From Phlebopus portentosus (lineage: Eukaryota > Basidiomycota > Agaricomycetes > Boletales > Boletinellaceae): a DNA stretch of 64,000 nucleotides. The stretch lies in assembly GCA_037892935.1 (NCBI GenBank), contig JAYXKI010000009.1, forward strand, positions 1 to 64,000, read 5' to 3'. Shown one piece after another: positions 23,701-35,541 of the stretch. The notes under the pieces were generated by a model. It saw only the letters and a list, made by a program, of their open reading frames with translations, did no database searches and was not told the DNA's origin. Made by a program: the position numbers and the translations under genes. How positions within the stretch are numbered: the stretch's first letter is position 1; each line of letters begins with the position of its first letter.

Positions 23701-24779
23701 CAGCTAGTTGCAAAATTGTTGGCAATCATGTGATTTCACCACTTTTCATGTCACAAGTGCCTCAAAATATGGATAAAATCATATCTCACCCAAAACTCAA
23801 TGGTTTCACATCATCTAAGTTGCTAAATTCATATTTTAAAAAGGGCTTTCTTTTAGAAACAAAAATTGAGAAAATAGAGCAAAAAATGACCCCAAAATAG
23901 CGAAAATATTATTTTTTGCCTCTTCTTAGCATGTGCATTTTTTTCTGTACTTCCTGCTAGTCCAGCACCTCCCCAAAGCTGTCCAAAATGATAACATGAC
24001 TACTATGAATTTACAGTCTGAATTTGAGTTGAATTGTGTATCAGAATGTACTGCTTTGAGGCATGCCTGAATCACTCAAAACTTATCATTTCCTCCTAGC
24101 CTTCCAAGCTCCAGAAAAAATTCTTACAGGTCAGATTCATACATGTAAATTCATTTCAGATGTAATAGACTAGGTTTATATATTAGTTAGGGCCTCAGCT
24201 GGCACTGGTGAGCTGAGAAGATACTGTCTAGAATGGTGCATACAATCAGAACTACTTGTTCAGCACAGCTCCCCAGTGGATCCTACAGCAATAGGTGGTG
24301 CTCAAAGCTCATGTATTTAATCTATAGTGAATTTACATATATGAATCTGACCTGTAAGAATTTTTTCTAGAGCTTGGGAGGCTAGGGGTAAATAATGAGT
24401 TTTGAGTGATTCAGGCATGCCTCAAAACAGTACATTCTGGTACACAATTCAACTTAAATTCAGACTGTAAATTCATAGTATAATCATGTTATAATTTTGG
24501 ACAGCTTTGAGGAGGTGCTGGACCAGCAGGGATCACAGAAAAAAATGTATATGTAAAGAAGAGGCAAAAAACAATATTTTTGCTATTTCGGGGACATTTT
24601 TTGCTCTATTTTCTCAATCTTTGTTTAATGAAAGCCCTTTTTAAAATATGAATTTAGCAACTTAGATGATGTGAAACCATTGAGTTTTGGGTGAGATATG
24701 ATTTTATCTGTGTTTTGAGGCACTTGTGACATGAAAAGTGGTGAAATCACATGATTGCCAACAATTTTGCAACTAGCTG
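23701..24779. mobile_element. Foldback MITE copy 2 (1.08 kb, TA target)
   Basis: Starts CAGCTAGTTGCAAAATTG and ends with the inverse, flanked by TA at 23699-23700 and 24780-24781. Arms and centre are closely similar to copy 1. Confidence 0.85.
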
Positions 24780-24781
24780 TA

Positions 24782-25141
24782 TGAAAAAGGCTGTAATAAC
24801 CCTTACATAATTTTTGTACTATTCAGGAAACAGTATTGAGAACTGAGCAAAGCCAGAGGAAGGGCTACGTTATCTGTAAGTAAGGCTGAAAATTATACTT
24901 GAACCTTCATTGGGCAGAGCTCCAAAAAGTTCGGCTAAGTGATTATAGTCTACTTGTTCGATCAGGCAGAAATGAAGGCAATGTGGCGCAGCAGAAAGAA
25001 AAAAAAAGCCAGTAGTACCGATGCCTATTAATCCGGCAAGATTCTACAATAGCCAGTCTAAACGTCATACGTGATACAGACAAAATAAGACAGCTCTCTA
25101 TCCGTACGAATACCAAGCGGGAGAAAATAAATGCGACGATA
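24782..25141. other. Spacer between MITE and MAD1 3' end
   Basis: About 360 bp with no ORF that can be supported. It probably includes the MAD1 3' UTR. Confidence 0.4.
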
Positions 25142-28100
25142 CTAGTAGATGATGTTACGCGAGTCCTGCCGCTCTCTGTCCATCTTCCGCTTGTCATAAC
25201 ATTCCAGCGTGATGCTCGACATGAAACATGGTATACACATCTCGTCATGTATCCATATTTTCATCAGACTTTCTAGTTCTTCCGGGCATCTATCACCCTT
25301 CGCAACAAGCTGCATCTTCATACCCGCGTCTTCCGATCTGCTCCTAGAAGGTTGGAATACGTATGTCGCATTGAGATCGTATATGCTCGTAAGGCGCACT
25401 TGACCATTCGGATAGAACGCGAGCTTCACGCCGAGTATCAACTCAATCGCCTCCCGGAATTCTTTGCTCTTCGCTGTGAATACTTCCTGCAGCCGCAAGC
25501 GCCGCTTTTCCGACTGGACAAGCGCAGCTGCTTGTTTTTCCGTTTCCGATACAGATGGATTGGCGGAAATACCATGGTCTTCAAGATCCTTAAGCCGCGA
25601 AAGCAGAGCTTCGTTTTCTGCTTTAAGTCTGTCAAGCGCTTACTGGCGCGTGTCCGCCCACTCTTGAGCTGGATTTTGCCGCAGACTAAGTACACGTGTC
25701 GCAGGCGGAATATGGCGTCCCGCGCCTATTTCACCACCTAGATCGAATAATTGTTGTTCGAGCTCCTCGACGCGGTCTGTCTGATTCTTCAACTCTGCCT
25801 GTGAATCCTTGAGGGCTAGAACAAATTGGAAGTGAGTAAGAAACTTAATCACAATAACAATGGAGATGCACCTTCTTCCAACACAGCAGCATTGCTCAGC
25901 AGCTGATCCTTTTGCTCTTGTGAGATACTAGTCACGTTTCCTCCTGAATGCCGCAGCTGATCGAGCTCTTGCTCAAGAGACTGTATTGTGAATTTATACT
26001 CCATGAGGAGCGATTCAAGCTGGGAAATCCGCTGTTCCAGTTTCTCCGTTCCGTTAGACTGCTCGCCTCCATCTATCGAGCTGTCTGCAACTTCCTCGTT
26101 CTTATAGCTTGAGACTAGTGATCGTAAGAAAGTCACGTCCGTTTCCAACAAGACGCGTTCGCGTTCTTTCCGCGCTAGAGCACCCTGAAGACGGTCTACA
26201 TCCCCGTACAGACGTTCTAATTCCCGAGCAGTATTTCCACCTCTTCGCGAGCACTGGTAAGTTCCACTTCCTTTGCTCGAAACTTTTAGTTCCCCATGAT
26301 CATCCATAAGCGCAGTATGAACTTTCCGCAGAGCGGTGAGCTGTTGCGTCACGCTGACAGGTGTTTTATCTGGGGTACTGTTCTCATCGTCGGCCTGTTG
26401 ATATGCTGCTAATCGAGCCCGCCACTCCTTCTCGCGTTGAGCAAACTCATCAGCAGCAGTCTCCAGTTCCGCAACATGCGCGCGCAGTGCCTCCATCCCT
26501 TCAACTCGCCGTTCAAGCTCTCTTTTCTCCTCACGTAACACTTCCGTACCCTCTGCCCGCGCCTTGAGACGTGCTACGTCGCTCATGAGCCGTGCATTAA
26601 TTGATTCCAGCTGTGCAATGTGCGAAGTCTGCCGAGCAAGCTCCGCGCGAATGATCTCGTTGTCCTTTTCTCTGTCACGAGATACTCCCAGGGAAGAACG
26701 GCGCCGACCAGGCGAAGCGAGGCCAAGTTGCCTACGCACGCGTAAAAGCGGATCGAGACGCGAGTTAGATGTAATAGATGTTGGTGTCTCCGGGGAACAC
26801 AATATGCCTTGCAAGTTCGGTCCGTCGAACGAGATGCTCATGGCCTTTGATACTTCGGACCCAACAGCAGAGGAAGCCGCACTTGTGGAACGAGAACGTG
26901 CAGCAGTAGATTTATCTACAGAGCGAACTCCAGGCGAATAGACGATGCGATGCAGTGTAGAGGAGCGATTCTCTGACATGGAAGTCTCGGGCCTGCCTTC
27001 GTAGAATGTATTTGGCCCCGTCGCTGAACCAGACCGGTTGCTTGATAATGCAATGTCTCGTGTTGGCGTCATGTCGTCCTCTTCCGTGGTATCCACGAGC
27101 AATAGATACTTCATCTGGTTCGGCTTCTCCATCCGCATCCGCATCTGCGTCCTCGTCGATCTCTTCTATCCGAGTCTCATCCTCGACCTCTACTGATGAC
27201 GATTCGTCAATGCTTGATTGTGGTTCCTTGAACTCGATTCTCATGCTCGTATTTTCGACCTTGTCCCGATCATCGTCTGGATGAACACCACCATCGCCAC
27301 CCCCACCCTCCTGCTCCTGCTCGCTGTCATTCTCCTGTATGCTTTCGACTCCAGAGCCCTCTTCTGGCATTAGCTGAAGCGCCTCCTCAAGCTCTCTTGC
27401 CCGTTCCTGCTCCTTTCGCACTCTTGCCTCCACATCTTTCAATTGTGACTCTAGCAGAGCATTCCTATCGTCGCGAGTCGAGACGTCGAGTTCAAGAGTG
27501 TTTATTTGCGATGTCGTACTGTGTGATAGATTTGAGTAGGCATCACTGAGGTCGTCGTGGTCTGCCTCGAGATCCACGAGTTTCCTTTTTAATGCAGACA
27601 GTTCTGCCTCGCATTCCGTCTGATAGACATCACATGAGTTCGAGAAAAAGAATATAATGCATTGAGAATGGAACACACAGTCTTTGCCGCTAGTTCTTGC
27701 TCTGCCTGTCTTCGCGCTTCCCTTTCCTCCTCTTCCCGACCGGCAAGCAAGCGAAGGTCTCCTTCCAATCTGATAATATCTCTTTGCTTGTTAGATACGG
27801 AATTCTCCAGATCTGCGACTTGAGTCCGCAACACAAGAAGTTGCCGGTCGACCGACGATTGTGCTAATTGCGCGGAGAAGGTACCGCTGAGTGCCGGACG
27901 CTTCGCAATGGCGGGCTCTAAGCAAAGCAGGCTGATAAAAAAGGAGGAGGTTCAGGTGCTGAGATCTAGCTCACCTTTCTCATTCTCGTTTTCGCCACTC
28001 GCTGCGCGTGTCTTGCGCTTGAGGCCGCCTGCCGTTGTGCTCGAGGCGCTTGGAGCGCTAGCTCGACTCGAGGGATCGAAGGCAGTTGTAGTACGAGATG

Positions 28101-28347
28101 CACCCAAAGAGAATGGTGCGGAGCTAGGTCTTGAAGCAGGAGAAGCGGTACCGGGGCGACCAATCGTTACGGCTGCGCCGACAGTCGAGGGTGGTCTAGA
28201 GGACGTACGGGCACGCGTTTGAGCTGTTCGCGGATTCGTACCAGTCGCTGTGCCCGTTCCAGACGCAGAATCCGACGCGGCAGTTGCCCTCGTTGTTCGC
28301 GTCGGTCTAAATTCGCGGGTTGGACCAAGACGAGCGCCGCTGCTCAT
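25142..28347 (-). CDS. MAD1: MAD1 spindle-assembly checkpoint protein (possibly inactivated)
   Basis: Mad1 is a coiled-coil protein that recruits Mad2 to unattached kinetochores. The N-terminus (from ATG 28347) is a Ser/Thr/Arg-rich tail, followed by long coiled coils. The C-terminal half has DNEIIRAELARQTSHIAQLE and EVLREEKRELE, then VLSLRQNPAQEWAD, RRLRLQEVF (site of the RLK motif) and the globular end with FREAIELILGVKLAFYPNG and the final IPCFMSSITLECY. Good introns: 27974-27918, 27678-27620 and 25871-25816 (56-59 nt, GT-AG). Two problems exist. The frame changes near 27050-27150 beside a GATGCG repeat, with no convincing intron of the needed length. An in-frame TAA at 25642-25640 precedes ALDRLKAEN, with the same frame continuing after it. 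Identity is firm; function is doubtful. Confidence 0.85.
25640..25642 (-). other. In-frame TAA inside MAD1
   Basis: After WADTRQ the frame reads TAA and then continues as conserved Mad1 sequence (ALDRLKAENEALLSRLKDLE) to the natural C-terminus. The stop overlaps a GTAAGC word followed 15 nt later by ACAG, but a 15-nt intron would be far too short. A CAA-to-TAA change is the simplest explanation. Confidence 0.8.
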
Positions 28348-28672
28348 TGAGGCCGCTGCGACGAATGTGGCTCAAAGACAAAACGCGTCGAATGTCGATC
28401 ACTCACGTGAAACGATACAAAACTAAGAATATAGTAAAAAAAGTGCCGAGAGCCAAGTCGAGGAAAATGAAGAAAGGCCCCGAACTTTGAGGAGGGAGTT
28501 TATGCAGGGGGTAACCATCACAAGCAATTTTTTACAAAGAAAAAACAATCCTAGCCAAAACGAGCCAAAGTTCAGACCATTCCTTCATCGACGAACCCTG
28601 CTTTACCATTGTTGAGAGGTGCTGCTTTACCATTGCTAAGAGGTGGGTCAGACTTGGTGGCAGGATCCCAGA
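28348..28672. other. Short intergenic region between Crinkler-kinase and MAD1
   Basis: 325 bp separate the stop of the upstream gene from the MAD1 start. It must hold the MAD1 promoter and the other gene's 3' UTR. No clear TATA box was seen. Confidence 0.4.
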
Positions 28673-30162
28673 TTACCAGATTACCACATCTCGAACTCGG
28701 GAATTTGTCGAAGAACCCAGAGAGGACTGCTCGGAGGACGGAGACGGAGGACCTGGAGCAGAGGACCGGGTACTGGAATCACTGAATTGTCGCCGCATTG
28801 CCGGCGAAAAGTCTGAAGCAGAGGCGTGCCTAGTGTTTGAGTAATCGAGCTGCGGTCTCTTCGGCGTCGAACCTCCACTACTGCTGCATCTCCTCTTCAA
28901 ATTACCTACCAACGCAAGGGCCTGGAGAAGCCGTCCCGATGACCAGAAATCCGGTTCTTCGTCTATCAGCTCATGTAACAGAGGCCGACGTCTGGGATCA
29001 TAGTTCAGAAGCAAACCAGTGAGTGAGTCGATGGCTCTGTCTTTCCCCGTGCCAAAAAACGCAAGGACCGCACCGCAGGACCACAGATCCGCCCGTATAG
29101 GGTTGAACGGACGCAAAGGCCTCTTATCACCATGAACAATCTCCGGGGCACTCCATTTAGGAGTCCCGCAGGACAACTCGATCATCTCGTCTATCTCCAT
29201 GCACCTGATGGCGATAGCGAAGTCGATAATATAAAGACACCTTGATTCACTGTCCCAGACAAGATTGTCAGGCTTGATATCTAGATGGGCAATCTTGTGC
29301 CTGTGGAGAAAGGCAACTCCTTCGACGAGCTGGTGGCTGAGTCGCACGAATTCGCAGTCAAGAACGCACGGAGAAAGATTCGAGATAGAGGTCTTCTTCG
29401 GGAGAATTATCAAAAATCCGCCCAAACCTAACTCGACAGTCTCCATCAGTGGTATGACATGGTTATGCGGAGATCGTTGTGCATTGAGTTCCTCGAGTAA
29501 AGAAAGCTCATCGGAATCCTCACTACGGACAAGTTTCGCGACGACCGGTACTCCTTCGGAACTTGTCGCTTCTAATACGTGACTTGGTAACTGTGCTCAT
29601 CCGTTAGCGCGATAACCAACACGAGTCATTCGCTCGTACTTTGTGCAATGGTTCCAAATCTGGATCATGTTTGACAGATTGTACCTTGAAATTCGCTTTC
29701 TTGAGAGCATCCATTATCTGTTGGCGTAATGCATTCAAATCTGAGGGACACGGAAGTGAATAAAAGTGAGTCTAGGAGTCAAGCCAGATACCGGCTTGAA
29801 AAGAGGAAGAAGCGCGACGCACCGGGAATCTCGAAAAGTAGTGTCTCATCTGCAAGTTGTTCCACCCCATGCTTCGGATTGAGCTTCTTAACTTTCTTTT
29901 CATCGGGGGAGAAGATCTCTTTGAGTCGCTTATTAAAGTCGTCAGAGTCCATGTTGCCAAAGTCGATTCCGGGATCCGTGCATCTCCACACCGTGAGCCT
30001 GGCAGCATCGACGTGCTCGAGGTCAGCTGTTCGCGCTTCCTTGGCCTTCTTCGTTAAGTCTTCAATGCACGCGTCAGGGCCAACGATGACGGAAAAGGCA
30101 TTTCCGAAGGCAGCCTTCTTCTCGTGGTCGATAAGGAAGCACCAGACTCTGTGATCCGACAT
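28673..30162 (-). CDS. Crinkler-type protein: ubiquitin-like header plus protein kinase domain
   Basis: A three-exon model, 30162-29823, 29740-29685 and 29590-28673, with GT-AG introns of 82 and 94 nt, gives exactly 438 codons including the stop, with all phases agreeing. Exon 1 encodes a Crinkler-like ubiquitin-fold header (VWCFLID, AFSVIVGPDACIEDLTKKAK, RLTVWRC). Exon 3 encodes a kinase fold: VVAKLV (ATP-site Lys), HRHKIAHLDIKPDN (catalytic loop with HLD instead of HRD), YIIDFAIAIR (DFA instead of DFG, metal-binding Asp kept), SAPEI and DLWSCG, followed by a Ser-rich tail. Crinkler proteins are eukaryotic effectors or conflict proteins whose C-terminal domain acts on the target cell. The start codon lies 60 bp from MITE copy 3. 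Family by recalled motifs; the model is otherwise intact. Confidence 0.75.
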
Positions 30163-30221
30163 GCTTGCTGACCCCGTCGGGGTGGTCAAAGAGAGTGGAA
30201 CACACAGGGGGCAGAATCTTA

Positions 30222-31306
30222 CAGCTAGTTGCAAAATTGTTGGCAATCATGTGATTTCACCACTTTTCATGTCACAAGTGCCTCAAAACACAGATAAAAT
30301 CATATCTCACCCAAAACTCAATGGTTTCACATCATCTAAGTTGCTAAATTCATATTTTCAAAAGGGCATTCATCTAGAAACAAAGATTGAGAAAATAGAG
30401 CAAAAAATGACCCCAAAATAGCGAAAATATTGTTTTTTGCCTCTTCTTTGCATGTGCATTTTTTTCTGTACTTCCTGCTGGTCCAGCACCTCCCCAAAGC
30501 TGTCCAAAATGATAACATGATTATACTATGAATTTACAGTCTGAATTTGAGTTGAATTGTGTACCAGAATGTACTGCTTTGAGGTATGCCTGAATCACTC
30601 AAAACTCATCATTTCCTCCTAGCCTCCCAAGCTCTAGAAAAAATTCTTACAGGTCAGATTCATACATGTAAATTCATTTCAGATGTAATAGACTAGGTTT
30701 ATATATTAGCTAGAGCCTCAGCTTGCACTGGTGAGCTGAGAAGATGCTATCTAGAATGGTGCATACAACCAGAACCACTTGTTCAGCACAGCTCCCCAGT
30801 GAATCCTACAGCAACAGGTGGTGCTCAAAGCTCATGTATTTAATCTATAGTGAGTTTACATGCATGAATCTGATCTGTAAGGATTTTTCCTGGAGCTTGG
30901 GAGACTAGGGGTAAATGATGAGTTTTGAGTAATTCAGGCATGCCTCAAAGCAGTACATTCTGGTGCACAATTCAACTCAAACTCAGTCTTTAAATTCATA
31001 TTATAATCATATTATCATTTTGGACAGCTTTGGGGAGGTGCTGGACCAGCAGGGAGTACAGAAAAAAATGCACATGCAAAGAAGAGGCAAAAAACAATAT
31101 TTTCGCTATTTTGGGGTCATTTTTTGCTCTATTTTCTCAATCTTTGTTTCCAGATGAATGCCCTTTTGAAAATATGAATTTAGCAACTTAGATGATGTGA
31201 AACCATTGAGTTTTGGGTGAGATATGATTTTATCTGTGTTTTGAGGCACTTGTGACATGAAAAGTGGTGAAATCACATGATTGCCAACAATTTTGCAACT
31301 AGCTGT
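30222..31306. mobile_element. Foldback MITE copy 3, adjacent to Crinkler-kinase start
   Basis: CAG...CTG termini with TA at 30220-30221 and 31307-31308, and near-palindromic arms of about 540 bp. Its left end is 60 bp upstream of the ATG at 30162, so the gene's promoter region is now largely MITE sequence. Confidence 0.85.
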
Positions 31307-31426
31307 ATTTTATAGCCTCAGAAATTTGATCCAGAATAGGAATGTAGAATAAAATCTTTTGAAACCCATTTTTAATCATAAAGAATTAGAAATATTTGAG
31401 ATGTGAAAATAGGATTCAAAAGATTA

Positions 31427-32510
31427 CAGCTAGTTGCAAAATTGTTGGCAATCATGTGATTTCATCACTTTTCATGTCATAAGTGCCTCAAAACACAAAT
31501 AAAATCATATCTCACCCCAAACTCAACAGTTTCACATCATCTAAGTTTCTAAATTTATTTTTTCGAAAGGACTTTCATTTAGAAACAAATATTGAGAGAA
31601 TAGGTAAAAATGTGACCCCAAAATGGTGAAAATATTGTTTTTTACCTCTTCCTTGCATGTGCATTTTTTTCTGTGCTCCATGCTGGTTCAGCACCTTCCC
31701 AAAGCTGTCCAGAATGATAATATGATTATAATATGAATTTAAAGACTGAGTTTGAGTTGAATTGTGCACCAGAATGTACTGCTTTGAGGCATGCCTGAAT
31801 TACTCAAAACTCATCATTTACCCCTAGCCTCCCAAGCTCCAGGAAAAATTCTTACAGGCCAGATTGATGCATAAAAATTCATTTTGGATATAATAAACTA
31901 GGTTTGTGTGCTAGCTAGGGCCTCAGCATCCACTGGTGAGCTGGGCTGAGCATAAGGTTCTAGTTGTATGCACTATTCTATATAGTATCTTCCCAGCTCA
32001 CCAGTGGATGCTGAGGCCCTAGCTAGCACACAAACCTAGTCTATTATATCCAAAATGAATTTTTATGCATCAATCTGGCCTGTAAGAATTTTTCCTGGAG
32101 CTTGGGAGGCTAGGGGTAAATGATGAGTTTTGAGTAATTCAGGCATGCCTCAAAGCAGTACATTCTGGTGCACAATTCAACTCAAACTCAGTCTTTAAAT
32201 TCATATTATAATCATATTATCATTCTGGACAGCTTTGGGGAGGTGCTGAACCAGCATGGAGCACAGAAAAAAATGCACATGCAAGGAAGAGGTAAAAAAC
32301 AATATTTTCACCATTTTGGGGTCACATTTTTACCTATTCTCTCAATATTTGTTTCTAAATGAAAGTCCTTTCAAAAAGATGAATTTAGAAACTTAGATGA
32401 TGTGAAACTGTTGAGTTTTGGGTGAGATATGATTTTATCTGTGTTTTGAGGCACTTGTGACATGAAAAGAGGTGAAATCACATGATTGCCACCAATTTTA
32501 CAACTAGCTG
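31427..32510. mobile_element. Foldback MITE copy 4 (diverged subfamily)
   Basis: Same termini and TA target (31425-31426, 32511-32512), but the centre differs (it includes TTCTAGTTGTATGCAC near 31960) and the arms are highly symmetric to each other. Arm sequence differs from copies 1-3 at many shared sites, so it is a separate subfamily. Confidence 0.8.
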
Positions 32511-32512
32511 TA

Positions 32513-33110
32513 GCTAGGGCCTCAGCTTGCACTGGTGAGCTGAGAAGATGCTGTCTCAAATGGTGCATATAACCAGAACTACTTGTTTAACACAGCTCTC
32601 CAGTGGATCCTACAGTAACAGGTGGTGCTCAAAGCTCATGTATTTAATCTATAGTGAGTTTACATGCATGAATCTGACCTGTAAGAATTTTTTCTGGAGC
32701 TTGGGAGGCTAGGGGGGAATGATAAATTTTAAGTGATTCAGGCATGCCTCAAAGCAGTACATTCTGGTATACAATTCAACTCAAATTCAGACTGTAAATT
32801 TATAGTATAATTATGTTATCATTTTGGACAGCTTTGGGGAGGTGCTGGGCCAGCAGGGAGTATAGAAAAAAATGTATATACAAAAAAGAGGTAAAAAAAC
32901 AATATTTTCGCTATTTTGGGGTCATTTTTTGCTCTATTTTCTCAATCTTTGTTTCTAAAAGAAAGTCCTTTTGAAAATATGAATTCAGCAACTTAGATGA
33001 TGTGAAACCATTGAGTTTTGGGTGAGATATGATTTTATCTGTGTTTTGAGGCACTTGTGACATGAAAAGTGATGAAATCATATAATTGCCAACAATTTTG
33101 CAACTAGCTG
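32513..33110. mobile_element. Foldback MITE copy 5, right half only
   Basis: Starts in the element centre (GCTAGGGCCTCAGCTTGCAC) directly at the TA of copy 4 and runs to a normal right end at 33110. The left arm is absent to the left of copy 4, so this copy was truncated. Confidence 0.75.
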
Positions 33111-33804
33111 TATAAAAATTGCCATATCTCACTCAATTCTTGACCGTTTTGCATGATCTAAGTTGCTAAATTCATAGTTTTGAGATATATTTCAAACTCT
33201 AACAAAGATGAAGAGAAATGATTGAAGAATGAGTGAGATATGTCGTAAAAGCTTGATTTTAGACACTTTCTTTATGTGCAGTTTTTCCTGCCCACAGACT
33301 GAGTGCTACAACAACCTAGACTGCACCAGAGTGGTGCTATTGGCATAATAGGAATTTATAGATATTAGCTTTCCTAAGAATAAATTTATTCTGAGGTCTG
33401 GAGGCCCTTGAGAAAAGGTAGGTTTGAGCTTAGCTCAGACATATATCAAATCAGCAGATACAACACAAAATAGAGCTCAAATTCAGTCTGTAAATTTAGA
33501 ATAAAATAATTATATCATTTTGGACTTGCTTGTAGGACTGTAGAAGCAGAGATGAGGGCAGGAAAAACTGCACATAAAGGAAGTGTCTAAAATTAGGCTT
33601 TTATGACATATCTCACTCATTCTTCAATCATTTCTCTTCATCTTTGTTAGAGTTTGAAGTATATTTCAAAACTATGAATTTAGCAACTTAGATCATGCAA
33701 AATGGTCAAGAATTGAGTGAGATATGGCAATTTTTATATTTTGAGGTGTTCTATGTAACAAAAATTACAAAAGTCATGAGTGACAAGACTTATGAAAAAC
33801 GCTG
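33111..33804. mobile_element. Second foldback element, related family, left-truncated
   Basis: A palindromic element centred near 33430, with arms containing ATTGAGTGAGATATGGCAATTTTTATA and its inverse, ending ...AAAACGCTG before TA. The distal part of the left arm is missing where copy 5 abuts. It shares the words GATCTAAGTTGCTAAATTC and GTGAGATAT with the first family, so the two are distantly related. Confidence 0.7.
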
Positions 33805-35082
33805 TAAGGAGATAGATCCTCTGTCTCAAATGGCATCTCTAGGATAGAAAACATTAGTTTCATAGCATGATCAGAGAATCAATCAAATTGAAGGCTTGCC
33901 AGACTTGATCAAATCGGAAGTACAAACAGAACCTCTTGAAGATGGAGAATAACTTTGTTAGCCAGCATTGTGAAAGCCCTGGAGCTAGGCAACGGTGATG
34001 AGGGGGGAACCAAAGTCTAGTAAGATACTCACTGCATGTTGGGCCTATCTATTCATACCCCTCTAGATAAATGCAGATGAGCTGGAAGTATATTTTCTAG
34101 TATGGCAGTAGATGGCCTAGATAAGCCAGTGCATAGATGAAAATACATAATCTTTTTATTACTTATGAAAGTCTTATTCTAGATTCTCTAAGTCGATTAT
34201 CTTGAAAGACAAAATCAGAAGCCCTTTGTATACCTATAAGGTCTTACTCATAGATCATCTGTTCAGAACGCTCAAAAAAGCAGAACCAGATAATCTATTG
34301 TGATCTATGCAATGCACTCCAGATGATCTACAGTCATCTGTTCCACCAGATGTGAATGAAGAACTTCATGTTCTCACAGATCCCCACATTCCTCCTTAAC
34401 TCTGAACCACCATGTCATGTTGTCCTCCACCTTGCCTCTTTGTGGTCCCAGGCATCTGCCACATTTTTTTAAAACAAGATATAATGATTGATGATAGATG
34501 TACATCTGATACACTTTTCTCTTGCTACGTCGCAGTCATTGGATGGGTTAAGCACATATGTGCCACTGCTATTGTTGACTGTGTCAAGAGCAAAGTAGGT
34601 CAGTAACAGACTACAGCTAAAAATCTACCATTTTCTCTTGCTCTGTCCACATATTTACATACACTCAACTTTAGCCAGCTCATGGTCCAACCTGTGCCTC
34701 AAACTCAGCAAATACATCCTCTGCTCCCTCTGAACTGATATGCACATACTCTTCAACTGGCTGGTATAGAGAGATGGCCAGAGTGCAGAGATAAGAACTA
34801 TATCAAACAGCCGGAGAATGTTTTCATTGTGTTCTGACATAACTGCAGCAGCACAGGAGGGCGACCCGGTAATGCAATGATAGTGCCAAGCAGATCTTTT
34901 GAAAGACGATTTCACAACAATGGCATTCTTTAGCTGTGGAAGAGTGCAAATACTGGGCTGACTTAGTGAAGTAAAGAAAGAAGGAGAGAAGGAGCATAAG
35001 GAGATGTACCCGTAGTACATCTATCAACCTGGCCGCTCTGATAAGAAAAAAAAAGCAAGATGAATTGACAGCGGGTGGAAAG
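33805..35082. other. Gene-free AT-rich interval
   Basis: About 1.28 kb up to element B. Short ORFs (for example 34655-35020 minus) show no family resemblance or codon pattern, and I see no supportable feature. Confidence 0.5.
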
Positions 35083-35541
35083 TGTTAGGCGGACAGCTCA
35101 AGGACTGAGTCAAGGCAGGCTAACACAACAACAAACAAGCGTGAATGAGATAATCCTAAACACATCGCTCAGGTCAAGACAGCTAAGACGAGGCTTAAGT
35201 CCAGACCATCGAACGCTAGGTCACAGTGAAGGTAAGTAGAGTTCAGCAAACTAATAATACAAGAGTAGATACCTAGGTCGCAGTGAAGGTAAGTAGAATA
35301 GAAAGACAAGGAACGAAAGAGTCAAACTATCTACTTATATAGACTTTGGGCACGGGAAAGGTCTACTCTAATGAGAAGTCACATGACAAGGAATGGGATG
35401 ATTAGTGAGCATGATAAAACATTGTGAAATGTTCCAGCAAAAGGATGAATAAGCGCATAAGAAAAATAAAAAGAAAAGGAAAAGAATATTAAAATAAATG
35501 ATGATGTCAGAAAAGAAAAGGAAAATGTTCGAGTCCTTACA
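35083..35541 (-). repeat. 3' LTR of element B (459 bp)
   Basis: Minus-strand TGTAAGG...CCTAACA. A purine tract with eight G's (about 35542-35560) abuts the inner side. It pairs with 41281-41739. Confidence 0.95.

Noticed and set aside
25625..25642. A 15-nt intron (GTAAGC...ACAG) that would remove the MAD1 stop
   Set aside because: It is far below the size of the other introns here (about 40-95 nt) and too short for spliceosome assembly.
27908..28222. Plus-strand 104-aa ORF opposite MAD1
   Set aside because: It is the shadow of MAD1 exon 1 on the other strand.
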